Positions 52,746 through 63,306 of a DNA stretch of 64,000 nucleotides are shown here, piece after piece (the stretch's first letter is position 1; every line of letters begins with the position of its first letter). The notes beneath the pieces were generated by a model that saw only the letters and a program-made list of their open reading frames with translations, had not been told where the DNA came from and ran no database searches. The position numbers were made by a program, and so were the translations under genes. The stretch is from Tragulus kanchil (taxonomy: Eukaryota > Chordata > Mammalia > Artiodactyla > Tragulidae): assembly GCA_022376925.1 (NCBI GenBank), contig JAIOJX010000031.1, positions 135,302,854-135,366,853 on the forward strand, written 5' to 3'.

Positions 52746-52951
52746 ATACATGTCTCTGATGGCTCAGATGGCAAAGAATCCGCCCACAATGCAGGACACC
52801 CAGGTTCAGCTTTCTGGGTCCGGAAGATCCCCTGGAGGAGGGCACCATAACCCACTCCAGTAGTTTTTTCCTGGAGAATCCCATGGACAGAGGAGCCTGC
52901 CGGGCTACAGTCTAGGGGGTCACAGAGTTGGACACGACTGAATGACAAACA
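52746..52951 (+). mobile_element. Bov-tA SINE
   Basis: Same head as the 52084 element but with its own 3' half ('ggagaatcccatggacagag'). Confidence 0.9.
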
Positions 52952-52954
52952 CTT

Positions 52955-53700
52955 CTCACACGTATAAAATTCACCAGTTTTACCATTTTTATGAGTGTGG
53001 TTGTGTACTACTGAGTACATTCACATTGTTTTGAAAAGAATACCACCAGGCTTCCCTGGTAGCTTAATGGTAAAGAGTTTGCCTGCCAATGTAGGAGACA
53101 CGGGTGTCATCCCTGAGCTGGGAAGATCCTGCACGCTGTGGAGCGGCTAAGCCCGTGAGCCACAACTGTGGAGTCCTTTGCTCTAGAGCCTCGGAGCTGC
53201 AACTCTGGAGCCCATGAGCCACAACTATTGAAGCCCGTGTACCCTAGAGCCAGAGTTCCACAACAACAGAAGTCACCACAACAAGAAGCCTGCTCACCTC
53301 AACTAGAGAGTAGCCCCCACTCCCTGCAACTGGAGAAGAGCCTGTGGCAGCAGCGAAAACCCAGAATAGCCAAATATACAGAAGTAAATTAAAAAAAAAA
53401 AAAAAGGAACCACCACCATCGATACCCAGGATGCTTCTGTCTTCTCAAACAAATTTCTGTCCCTCTCCAAGCCCCTAACAACCCCTGCTGGGTCTCTCTG
53501 AACTTGACTCCTCTAGGTGCTTCGTATAATTGGAATCTCAGGATAGATGTCCTTTTGTGACCTTTTGTGATTTCACTCAGAGTTAAGCCCTCAGCATTTG
53601 TAACATGCCTTGGGACTCCTTTTCTTTTTTTAAGGCTGAATAATATTTCATCACTTGGCTTCCTATTTTTGCATTCCAGTCCCTACGACAAAAAGGACCT
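52955..53700 (-). mobile_element. Old L1 3' region, antisense, split by a SINE
   Basis: 'attcaccagttttaccattt' on the left, 'ctgaacttgactcctctagg' and 'ccttttgtgatttcactcag' on the right of the SINE at 53049-53405. Confidence 0.75.
53049..53405 (+). mobile_element. CHR-2-type SINE
   Basis: 'aggcttccctggtagcttaa' to 'aatagccaaatatacag' plus a poly-A run. Confidence 0.92.
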
Positions 53701-54004
53701 CTGTTTTTGGTGTTAGTTCTAGAAACTCTTGTAGGTCTCCACAGAACCATTCGACTTCAGTCTCTTCTGCATCTGTGGTTGGGGGGACAGATGTGGATTA
53801 GTGTAATACTGAAGGTTTGTCTTAGAAGCAAACCAAGATCCTTCTGTCATTTTGGAGGCTGCACCCAAGTACTGCATTTCAGAGTCTTTTGTTGACCATG
53901 AAGGGTTACTTCATTTCTTCTAGCAGATTCTTGCCTACAGTAGTAGATATAACGGTCATCTGAATTAAATTTGAACACGATCTAGCAACTGAACAATAGC
54001 AACA
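53700..54004. other. Unrecognised sequence
   Basis: The last 40 bp ('gatctagcaactgaacaata') look like a BovA/BovB terminus. The rest is unassigned. Confidence 0.3.
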
Positions 54005-54430
54005 TTCCACCATATGGTACACCATTTCTTAAAAATTTAAATAAAAACTTGATGTTTTATATTGGTGTATAGCCAATTAACAATGTTGTGATAGTTTCAG
54101 GTATACGGCAAAGTGACCCAGTCATACATACACACACATGTCAATTCTTCCTCAAACCCTCCTCCCTTCCAGGCTGCCACGTAACATTGAACAGAGGTCC
54201 CTGTGCTCTGCAGTGGGTCCCGATTCATTATCTATTTTATACAGTGTGTTGTGCTTATCCATTCATCTGTCGATGAACATGTGGGTTGCTTCCACGTCTT
54301 GACTATTGTGAATCATCCTGCTAGGCAAGCAAGTGAGATCGTGCTCTCAGTTCTTTGGGCACATACCCTGAAGCGGAACTGGTGGCTCATATGGAACTTC
54401 TGTGCTTAATTGGTTTTGGAGGAACCTCCA
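54005..54430 (-). mobile_element. L1 3' end, antisense
   Basis: 'gtgtatagccaattaacaat', 'gatagtttcaggtatacggc' and 'gaacatgtgggttgcttcca'. Confidence 0.8.
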
Positions 54431-54744
54431 TACTGTCTTCCACAGCAGCTGTGATGCTGTGCATTCCTACCAGGAATCCTGCATCTCTTACGCCCTTCGA
54501 GTTGCTTCCTGGTCTCTGCAGATGGGCTGAAAGATGGCCCTGGAGCTTCTGCAGACTAGAAGCTGCAGGTGCCGGTGGCCTAAATATCGTCTGTCTCCTA
54601 CCATCTATAATTCGTTCATGTAGTCGTTTGTTTGTATACTCATCTCCTCCTGGTATTTCTTTTTTAACTTTTATTTTACTTTTAACTTTTACAGAGTTTT
54701 GTTGTTTACAGATATGTATGTTCCCAGATTCTCCTCCTGGTATT

Positions 54745-54870
54745 TACCAGGCGTCTACCATCTGCTAGGCACTGGAAGCAAAGTGATAAGAAAAAAAAAA
54801 AAGACCCAGCCTCCACTTCCACGGAGTTCAGAACACACTAATTCAGTACCTCCCAAGGGTCGGCCCTGTG
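54745..54870 (+). mobile_element. L2 fragment
   Basis: 'ctaccatctgctaggcactg', then 'cagcctccacttccacggag', the L2 order. Further L2-like text at 55330-55570. Confidence 0.5.
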
Positions 54871-54959
54871 ACCACCAATCTGTGGAGGGCCAGCAGATTT
54901 GGTGGTGAGCAAACTGCACCATTTTTCAAGGTGATTACCAAAGTGTGTTGTGGGTTAGA

Positions 54960-55300
54960 TGTTAATTACACACACCACACAAGGAGATCCAACCAGTCCA
55001 TCCTAAAGGAAATCGACCCTGAATACTCACTGGAAGGACTGCTGCTGAAGCTCCAATACTTTGGCCACCTGGGGCAAAGAGACCATTCCTTGGAAAAGAC
55101 CCTGATGTGGGGAAAAATTGAAGGCAAAAGGAGAAGGGGCTGGAAGAGGAGGAGGTGGCTGGATGGCGTCACTGACCCAACGGACATGAGCTTGAGCCAG
55201 TTCTGGGAGATGGTGAAGGACGGGGCGGCCTGGGGTGCTGCCGTCCATGGGGTCACAGAGTTTGATACGACTGAACAACTGAACAACACTGCAGCAGTAG
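54960..55300 (+). mobile_element. BovB 3' end, sense
   Basis: 'ggagatccaaccagtccatc' to 'atacgactgaacaactgaac'. The frame matches the RTE C-terminus (RRWLDGVTDPTDMSLSQFWE). Confidence 0.88.
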
Positions 55301-55629
55301 CAAACACGGCTCTCCTTAGTAGCATCAGACCCCGGGGAGATGGTGCTAAAGAATAACCAAGGAGCAGTCCTTGGTTTCATGGAGCTTACCTTCAGCAGGG
55401 TCGGAGCCTCAAAAAGTAGAGAAACAAACCTGTCAAGAGGCATCTGGTTCAGAGAGATTAAAAATGCAGTTCAATCTGGCTTAGACAGGGAAAGAAATGT
55501 ACCAGATGCCAGGCTGGCAATGCCAGCAAGAGAGCAGGCTTCCTGCAGGTGTGCATTGACGGTCACTAGCTGTTAGGATTTGGAATAACCATGTATTCTA
55601 GCTTTTAAATTTAATGCTTTATTGCTGTC

Positions 55630-56245
55630 AATCATAGCAGAGGCATGGAAACAGCCTAAATGTCCATCTATGAATGGATACAGAAGGCATGGCTGTTTGT
55701 GGTTGTTCAATTGCTAATGCAGGCTTGACTTTCCACGACCCCATGGACTGTAGCCTGCCAGGCTCCTCTCTCTGTCTTCCAGTGAATATTCATATGCAAT
55801 GGAACATTACTCAGTCATGAAAAATAACAACATCATGCCATTTGCCAGCAACATGGCTGGACCCAGAGATTATCATCCTAAGGGAAGTTGGCCAGAAAGA
55901 GAAAGACAGATATCATATGATATCACACACAGATGAACATATTTACAAAACAGAAATAGATTCACAGACAAGAAAATAAACTCTGGTGGCCAAAAGGAAG
56001 GTGAGGAGGGATAAATTAGGAGTCTGGGATTAGCAGATCCAAACTACTCTATGCACAACAGGTAAACAACAAGAACCTACTGTATGGCACAGGGACTTAT
56101 ATTCAATATCTGTAATAAACCATAATGGGAAAGAATCTGGAAAATAATTCATACATGAATTTCTATCTGCATCCACTTTGCTGCACACCTGAAACTAGCC
56201 TGATGCTGTAAATCGACTTAAGACTTCAATTGAAAAAATGAGAAA
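55630..56245 (+). mobile_element. L1 3' end with BovA fragment
   Basis: 'aaatgtccatctatgaatgg', 'caatggaacattactcagtc', 'gcacacctgaaactagcctg'. A short antisense BovA piece is at 55700-55783 ('accccatggactgtagcctg'). Confidence 0.82.
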
Positions 56246-56344
56246 ACCCTTTCAGGTCCCATATTTGAAAAAAAATCTCAAGGAATAGACACGTCCTTTA
56301 TGGATTGCTTCCTTAAAGCTACTTCATCTCTCTCCTTTTTATTA

Positions 56345-56482
56345 CCTTTTTAAAATACATATTTATGTGGCTGTGCTCAGTCTTCACTGCAGCATGTGGG
56401 ATCCAGTTCCTTGAACAGAGATCGAGCCCGGGCCCCCTACCCCGGGAGCTGAGTCTTGGCCACTGGACCACCAGGGAAGTCC
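56345..56482 (-). mobile_element. CHR-type SINE (short), antisense
   Basis: 'tatgtggctgtgctcagtct' to 'ggaccaccagggaagtcc'. Confidence 0.87.
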
Positions 56483-56601
56483 TGCCTCTGCTTTTTTATA
56501 TCCTCAATGTCACTCTCCCTTTTAGCCCCACTGAGAAAGACACGCTGTGCCTTCCTTTGCTTCCTACCGTACACGGAGTCTCTTCTTGAGTGTACCTTTT
56601 C

Positions 56602-56869
56602 TTAAAAATTTTGGCCTCTTTTATTGATTTTTTTTTGTTGTTTTCATCCATATTTAGTTTTCGTCCTGAGTGGGTCTCCCATTGCAGTGGCCTCCCTTGT
56701 TGCAGAGCACCAGGTCTGGGCGCACATGCTCCTGAGTGCTGGCTCGTAATTGGACACACCAGTCCAGCCGCTCTGCGGCATGTGGGATCTTCCCGAGTCA
56801 GGGATCGAACTGGTGCCCACTGCACTGCAAAGCAGACTCTTTACCCACTGGGCCACCAGGAAAGCCCTG
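56602..56869 (-). mobile_element. CHR-like SINE, 'gaggcc-tail' type, clean insertion
   Basis: 'gagtgtaccttttc' (56588-56601) and 'gagtgtacctcttc' (56870-56883) flank it. The minus-strand 3' end reads 'atcaataaaagaggccaaaa' then 'tttttaa', inside the duplication. Confidence 0.9.
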
Positions 56870-56957
56870 GAGTGTACCTCTTCAGTTTTCACTTAGACAG
56901 TCCGTTGATTTGTGAGCTCAAGGCCCCCCTCTGCACTGCAATTCGAAATCCCCCCGC

Positions 56958-57012
56958 CGTGTGTGTGTGTGTGTGTGTGTGTGCGTGCGCGCACACGCAC
57001 GTGCGCGCGTGT
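56958..57012. repeat. (GT)n(GC)n microsatellite
   Basis: GT dinucleotides pass into alternating GCGC/CACACGC; Z-DNA-prone. Confidence 0.92.
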
Positions 57013-58480
57013 GTCGTGGGCTCTGTGAGTGCCAGGGCTCAGGAGAAAATCTCCCGCCCTGACCAGTTGAGATGTGGGGTGTGGAGTTTCCAGTTTCCAG
57101 CCTCCCAGCCCTCTCCTTCCTCCCTGCGCTAAACTCCCTGCAAACAGCAAAGTCTTATGTTTAAGGTTTGAGTTTGTCACCTCCTCCGCAACAGATTCCC
57201 GCTGAGCGGAATTCCCCATGTGTGTCTGATGGGTAACTGGAAAGAATTCAAGAGACTCTGAATGTTCTGCTGTGTAACCTGAGGAAGGCGCACGCGTTCA
57301 CTGGCTCTCAGTCCTCTGCTGCACTCACGGTGGCCACGGCCTGGTCCACCCCCTTGTTCTCTGTACCTTGCCTGGTTGCCCCATTAGGCCAAGGCGCCGT
57401 GACCCCCACGTCCCTCATCTGATGGCTGCCTCCGTGTCCTGCTCTCAGCTCCAAGGTACTCACTCTTGCGCCTGGTACTTTGGCACAACGACCTCCCTCC
57501 AGCCTTAGTCTTACTTCCTGGGGGCTCTGAGGGGCTGGTCTGCTCTGCTCCGTCCCCGAGGGGTGGGTCCACGCCCACCTTCTGCACCTGCAGTTCTCAT
57601 CTGCAGCTGTGTAACAAGTCACTGCAGGACATAACAAGTCACCTCCGGACGTGAGACAATGAGCCCTTATGATGTCACTGGGGAGCAGCTCTGACTCTGG
57701 GCCTCTCCTGAGCTTGTTGTTCAGAGCACAGTGTGGTCATCAGGAGGCGTGGCCAGGGCTGATCCCTCTTCAGGGGGGTCTGCTCATACTCCTGGCAGGG
57801 GGCCTCACCTGCCTACCCTGTGGCGCTCTGCGGAGGGCTCCCTGAGTGCCCCGGTGAAGGAACGGAGGCTGTGAAGCCAGGACAGAGCAGGAGGGAAGTG
57901 CGCTCCGGCGCTGGAAACTGAGCTTCCGCCCTGCTCTGATCTGCTGCTGGCTCCTCGGGTCGGCCCTGCTCCTGCTGGGGGCAGGATGGATGGCACAGCA
58001 GCGTGAGGACCCAGAGCCTGGGGACCACCCTGGGGGCTGGTTCCCACACCCCCTCCACTTCCTCCTCCAGAGGTCCGTTTATAAAAACCTCCTTCAAGCT
58101 AACTTGGATCTCCAGTCTAGATTCTCTGTCTGAACTCCCGCCACCTTGGCCTCTCCGGAATGTCATGCTGACGTACATCCTAAGCTCACGTGTCCCAGAA
58201 CGAATTTCCCTCAGAATCCAGCCTTTCCATCATCTATGCGTGGCTGTGGCCTCCACTCCAAAGTTCAAACTCAAAACAGAAGGTACTCCTCTTCTCTGTG
58301 CTATGGTTTCCACTCTGTTTGCCCCAGAGGCTGGACGGCGCCCTGTGCCTCAGCAGGCCTCGTCCTTATCTCTCCCACATGGAATGGCTGGCACCTGCTA
58401 CCTCAGCCTCCCACTCCATCCTTCCCCACCGCCCCCTCGGAGCCGACATGCCTGATCTCTCTGTGAGTCGGCTTGGGCTT
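57013..58480. other. Longest repeat-poor stretch, GC-rich
   Basis: About 1.47 kb with no SINE, L1 or doublet. CpGs are frequent between 57280 and 57560. Open frames occur on both strands (up to 150 codons) without recognisable domains. 'agtgccagggctcagg' (57028) resembles the upstream block of the X-box units, but no convincing box follows. It is the best place in the window to look for a regulatory element or an exon. Confidence 0.4.
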
Positions 58481-58611
58481 TGGAGATAAGTTCATTTGTG
58501 CCGTATTTTAGATTCCACATAGGAGTGATAGCACGTGGCATCTGTTTTTCTCTCTCTGCCTTACTTCACTTAGTACGGTCACCTCTAGGCCCATCCATGT
58601 CACTGCAAATG

Positions 58612-58861
58612 ACATTTATTGGTTTATTTATTTATTTTCATCCATCTTTATTCTTTGGTCTGTGTGGGCTTCCCATTGCAGTGGCCTTTCCCGTTGCAAA
58701 GCACCAGCTCTTGGCGCATGCGCTCCAGTGTGCCGGCTTGTAACTGGACACACTGGTCCAGCCACTCTGTAGCACGTGGGATCTTCCTGGGCCAGGGATC
58801 GAACTGGTGCCCCTTGCACTGCAAGGAGGAGTCTTTACCCACTGGACCACCAGGGAGGCCC
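58612..58861 (-). mobile_element. CHR-like SINE, 'gaggcc-tail' type, short tail
   Basis: Body complement with 'gcgcatgcgctccagtgtg'. The minus-strand tail stops at 'aaccaataaatgtc' without the gaggcc block. Confidence 0.85.
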
Positions 58862-58918
58862 TATTTCTTTCTCTCTCTCTTTTTTTAATGTCTGATTAGT
58901 ATTCCATTGCATAAGAGT

Positions 58919-58942
58919 GTATACACACACACACACACACAC
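58919..58942. repeat. (AC)n microsatellite
   Basis: In the L1 3' end; the copy at about 60012-60037 has a similar length. Confidence 0.9.
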
Positions 58943-59159
58943 GCACACATGACATTTTCGTTATCCATTCCTCTTTGGTGGACACCGGGGTGTCTCCCAT
59001 GTCTTGGTGACTGTGGCTAGTGCTGCTGTGAACACAGGATGGCCTGCGTCTTCTTGAAGTATAGCATAGGTCACACATATGCCCAGTAGAGAGACTGCTG
59101 GACCCCATGGTGATTCTATCTTAGTGTTCTGAGGAAACTCCATACCGTTCTCCACATTG

Positions 59160-59576
59160 CCACACCCGTCTCCCTTCTCAGCAACAGGAAGGCTCCCTGC
59201 GTCTACAGCACAGACTGGCTCAGCACTGCAAGCCCGCTATACTTCAATAAAAAAGAGAGGAAGCCAATGCCCATGCTTCTCATTCTGTCCCCACCACGTA
59301 TTCCCACCAACACAAGCCCCTGAGCCCAGCTCGGCCTTCCCGTCACACCCGGATTCTCTCTGTCTGTATCCACCTCCCTCTGCGTCTCCCGCAGGGCCAG
59401 GGCATCCGAGGGCGGGGGCCATTCCAGCTCCACAGACTCTGTCCTCTGTGAAGCAGGCTCCAGACTTTCTGCAGACAAGTCACCTTCTGTCACCCTGTCC
59501 CTTCAACCCAGTTGCCTCCCGTGCCCCTCAGCACACATAAGACTGAACCCAAAGGTCATGGGCACCCTGGCCCTCT
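59160..59576. other. Unique C/T-rich sequence
   Basis: Includes 'aagtcaccttctgtcaccct', faintly antisense L2. A 127-codon Pro/Ser-rich frame here has no known domain and is exactly doubled at 60250-60633. Confidence 0.35.
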
Positions 59577-60253
59577 GCTGCGCTTCATTTGTGCCGTATT
59601 TTAGATTCCACATAGGAGTGATAGCACGTGGCATCTGTTTTTCTCTCTCTGCCTTACTTCACTTAGTACGGTCACCTCTAGGCCCATCCATGTCACTGCA
59701 AATGACATTTATTGGTTTATTTATTTATTTTCATCCATCTTTATTCTTTGGTCTGTGTGGGCTTCCCATTGCAGTGGCCTTTCCCGTTGCAAAGCACCAG
59801 CTCTTGGCGCATGCGCTCCAGTGTGCCGGCTTGTAACTGGACACACTGGTCCAGCCACTCTGTAGCACGTGGGATCTTCCTGGGCCAGGGATCGAACTGG
59901 TGCCCCTTGCACTGCAAGGAGGAGTCTTTACCCACTGGACCACCAGGGAGGCCCTATTTCTTTCTCTCTCTCTTTTTTTAATGTCTGATTAGTATTCCAT
60001 TGCATAAGAGTGTATACACACACACACACACACACGCACACATGACATTTTCGTTATCCATTCCTCTTTGGTGGACACCGGGGTGTCTCCCATGTCTTGG
60101 TGACTGTGGCTAGTGCTGCTGTGAACACAGGATGGCCTGCGTCTTCTTGAAGTATAGCATAGGTCACACATATGCCCAGTAGAGAGACTGCTGGACCCCA
60201 TGGTGATTCTATCTTAGTGTTCTGAGGAAACTCCATACCGTTCTCCACATTGC
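59577..60253 (-). mobile_element. L1 3' end, doublet copy
   Basis: Copy of 58484-59160. Confidence 0.8.
59705..59954 (-). mobile_element. CHR-like SINE, doublet copy
   Basis: Copy of 58612-58861 at offset 1093. Confidence 0.85.
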
Positions 60254-60650
60254 CACACCCGTCTCCCTTCTCAGCAACAGGAAGGCTCCCTGCGTCTACA
60301 GCACAGACTGGCTCAGCACTGCAAGCCCGCTATACTTCAATAAAAAAGAGAGGAAGCCAATGCCCATGCTTCTCATTCTGTCCCCACCACGTATTCCCAC
60401 CAACACAAGCCCCTGAGCCCAGCTCGGCCTTCCCGTCACACCCGGATTCTCTCTGTCTGTATCCACCTCCCTCTGCGTCTCCCGCAGGGCCAGGGCATCC
60501 GAGGGCGGGGGCCATTCCAGCTCCACAGACTCTGTCCTCTGTGAAGCAGGCTCCAGACTTTCTGCAGACAAGTCACCTTCTGTCACCCTGTCCCTTCAAC
60601 CCAGTTGCCTCCCGTGCCCCTCAGCACACATAAGACTGAAAGGTGCCCAC

Positions 60651-60927
60651 ATGGTCATGGGCACCCTGGCCCCCGTCTGCTTGCGCTGCATAGCCCTTGT
60701 TCCCTGGTCACCCACCTCTCACCCCCTGCCTCCCTGCCGTCCCCTGAAACTTATGCCCTCCCACTAGACTTGTTTTTCTGCTTGTAAAAATTCCCTTTCC
60801 TTGTAATCCTCCTCGTGACTGGTTCTTTCTCAATCTTCACATTTCAGCTCAAAGTGCACATTCTCAAAGAAGACCTGTGACCAGAAGGAGGTGAGGTGAA
60901 AGAGGCATCAAAAACCTCATCACTGGG
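60651..60927 (-). mobile_element. Antisense L2-like text
   Basis: 'ttcagctcaaagtgcacatt' and 'ctcaaagaagacctgtgacc' resemble the reverse complement of the L2 3' region. Confidence 0.4.
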
Positions 60928-61075
60928 GCTTCCCTGGTGGTCTGGTGGTTGAGACCTGTGTGTCCCATGCACAGGGGATGGATTCCATACCTGGTTGGGA
61001 CACTAGATCCTGCATGCCATGCAGCCGAAAAAAGGATACAAATTTTTAAAAATCCACCTGTGGTAGAGGGAAATA
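60928..61075 (+). mobile_element. CHR-type SINE (short)
   Basis: 'gggcttccctggtggtctgg', 'ttgggacactagatcctgca', A-rich tail. Confidence 0.86.
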
Positions 61076-61145
61076 ATTTTAAAAACCCCAAACCTCACCA
61101 CCGAGATAAATACTAACCTAACATTATATTTTTTTAAAAAATAAG

Positions 61146-61498
61146 GGTTTCCCTGGTGGCTCAGTGGTAAAGAGTCTGCCAGTCAATGCAGAAGACGTGG
61201 GTTCTATCCCTGATCGAGGAAAATCCCACATGCTGCAGAGCAACTGAGCCCGTGAGTCACAGGTATGGAGCCTGTGCTCTAGAGCCTTGGAGCCGCAACT
61301 ATGGAGCCCATGTGCTGCAACTACTGAAGCCCATGTGCCCTAGACCTGAGTTCCACAACAAGAGAAATCACCACAAGAAGAAGCCTGCTCACCTCCAGTG
61401 GAGAGTAGCCCCCATTCTCTGCAACTAGAGAAGAGCCTGTGGCAGCAGTGAAAACCCACAATAGCCAAAAATATAAATAATAAATAAATAAAATAAAA
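61146..61498 (+). mobile_element. CHR-2-type SINE
   Basis: 'gggtttccctggtggctcag' to 'gccaaaaatataaataataa'. Confidence 0.92.
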
Positions 61499-62026
61499 AT
61501 ATAATGTACACTACATATAGACAAAAAAGTAAAATCAAAATGAATACCAAAAAAACGGAAGGACAAAATATCAAAAATTTAAAGTCCACTGTGAGTTGAA
61601 CCATGCTGAAGCTTGAAGTAGAGGAAAATGAGAGCCCCTATAAATATGCTTTTATGTAATTTTTAATGAATGATTTTTCCAGAACATTGAAAAGTAGTCA
61701 CGTTAAAACTTAAACTATTATCTTATGTTTAAATATTTTAATTATACAAAAAAGAAAAAAACAACATTTATTATAATTCTACTTTCCTGGCTTTAACCAA
61801 AGCAAACTGATCAATAATATTTTCTTTTCTAGGATGGTCTTGTATTAGTATTATTTTGGTTGTACCAGTCAGCATGTGGGATCTTAGTTCCCTGACCAGG
61901 GATGGATAATTCTTTGCTGGGAGTGTGAGTATTTCTCTGTCTGTCCTGTGCATTATAGGATGTTTATTTCAGCAGCCTCCGAGGCCCTATGCACTAGATG
62001 GTAAGAACACTCACTTTCCTTCAGGG
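61499..62026. other. AT-rich unique sequence
   Basis: 61500-61790 is strongly AT-rich. A CHR-like fragment ('atgtgggatcttagttccct') lies near 61873. No gene seen. Confidence 0.4.
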
Positions 62027-62027
62027 C

Positions 62028-62225
62028 TTCCCTGGGAGCTCAGCGGTGAAAAATCTGCCTGCCAATAGAGGAGATGCAGGTTTGATCCCTGGGTGGGGAA
62101 GATCCCCTGGAGAAGGAAATGGCAACCCACTCCAGTATTTATGCCTGGGACAGAGGAGCCTATGGACAGAGGAGCCTGGCAGGCGCTGGTCTGTGGGGTT
62201 GCAAGAGTCAGACGTGACCTAGGAC
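62028..62225 (+). mobile_element. Bov-tA SINE
   Basis: 'gggcttccctgggagctcag' to 'gcaagagtcagacgtgacc', with an internal 'ggacagaggagcctat' duplication of about 17 bp. Confidence 0.9.
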
Positions 62226-62629
62226 TAACAACATGCCTTCAGCTGTGATAACCAGAATATTTCCAAAGGCCTCCTTGAGGAGCAAAATTTCCCCGACTCC
62301 TTGTTGAAAGCCACGGCTGGATCCCCATCTCCCAGAAGAGGGCCAGCCATGACCATTGGGGCAAAATGCATAGTTTGTGAGTGGATGGATGGGGGATGGA
62401 GGGTTAAAGTAGACAAGGAGACCTGGGATGTGGAACAGTGTATTCACGTCCAAAGGGTGCAAATCCACTGCAGGAAAAAACATTCAGGCCAGCTGCTGAA
62501 AGCCTACTGTATAGTACAGGGGGACAAAAAGAAGGTATAATCTGTTTGTAGGACATACATGAAGTTAACCTTAAAAAGGCATTCCAGTACCCAGTAGGTG
62601 CAGACAAGGATTGTTTGACTCCCCTCACA

Positions 62630-62867
62630 GGGGGCACCTAGAACAGCCACGTCCACAGAGTCAGAATGCCCATGGCAGGGGATGCAGATGGGAAGCGGGA
62701 CTTAGTGTTTAATGGGGATGGACTTTCAGTTTCAGGTGAAAAATTTAGGACAGGGTAATGGTGGGAGTTGCCCCACAGCGTGAATGTACTTAGTGCCACT
62801 GAATGAAATATGGTTAAAATACCAGGTTTTATATTATGTGACTTTCATCACAATAAAACAATAAGGC
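62630..62867 (+). mobile_element. L1 3' UTR fragment
   Basis: 'gcccatggcaggggatgcag', 'gggagttgccccacagcgtg', 'gaatgaaatatggttaaaat', 'gtgactttcatcacaataaa'. Copy at 63721-63958. Confidence 0.7.
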
Positions 62868-63100
62868 GCCAGTTCGATCCCTGGTCCAGGAAGATCCCAT
62901 GTGCTGCAGAACGACTAAGTCGGTGTGTCTAATTGCGAGCCAGTGCTCTGGAGCGCATGTGCTCAGATCCAGTGCTCTGCAAGGAGAGAGCCCACTGCGA
63001 TGGGAGGCCCACACAGGCCAAAGAATGGAGATGGATGAAAATAAATGGATAAAAATCAATAAAAGAGGCAAAACAAAAAATTGTAAAAGAAAAAAACATC
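62868..63100 (+). mobile_element. CHR-like SINE, 'gaggcc-tail' type, 5' truncated
   Basis: Starts inside the tRNA B-box region ('gccagttcgatccctggtcc') and ends 'atcaataaaagaggcaaaac' with an A-rich tail. Confidence 0.85.
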
Positions 63101-63306
63101 CCCCCCGCCACACCATAAAAGAGAACAGACCTCTGCCCTGGGGAATGTTGCTCGGGCTGAGCCCTCCGCAGACCGGTCGGTTCTGCTGTCCACTGCTGAA
63201 GCCCGTGCTCCCTCAGGACCTCTGACCTGGTGTGTGGGACAGAGGCCAGCTCAGCCTGTTGCCATGGGAACTGCACGGGCCTAGAGGAGAGGAGCTGTAG
63301 GGAGGG
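63101..63306 (-). other. X-box repeat unit L, minus strand
   Basis: Plus-strand 'cctgttgccatgggaactgc' gives GTTCCCATGGCAAC on the minus strand (63258-63271), preceded there by 'ctaggcccgtgca' and followed by 'aggctgagctggcc', parallel to 'agcctgagccc' after the box in unit B. Confidence 0.5.

Larger units (their letters stand above)
51546..52870 (+). repeat. Doublet 16, offset 662
   Basis: Bases 51546-52207 recur at 52208-52870. The junction lies inside Bov-tA sequence ('cctagagaatcccacgg'), so recombination between two SINEs 660 bp apart could produce it. The copies differ by one G. Confidence 0.88.
58484..59160 (-). mobile_element. L1 3' end, antisense, split by a SINE
   Basis: 'cgtattttagattccacata', then after the SINE 'tctgattagtattccattgc' and 'gggtgtctcccatgtcttgg'. 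Copy at 59577-60253. Confidence 0.8.
58491..60650 (+). repeat. Head-to-tail doublet 17, offset 1093
   Basis: Copies 58491-59583 and 59584-60650. Near the end copy 1 reads 'actgaacccaaaggtc' where copy 2 has 'actgaaaggtgcccac'; the interior looks identical. Confidence 0.9.

Noticed and set aside
57585..57650. Repeated 'taacaagtcac' at about 57611 and 57632 as a direct-repeat operator
   Set aside because: Only two copies 21 bp apart in unique DNA; chance or a tiny local duplication is enough.
58300..58330. 'gctatggtttccactctgtttgcc' as an eleventh X-box
   Set aside because: Lacks the CCATGGCAAC core and the flanking blocks.
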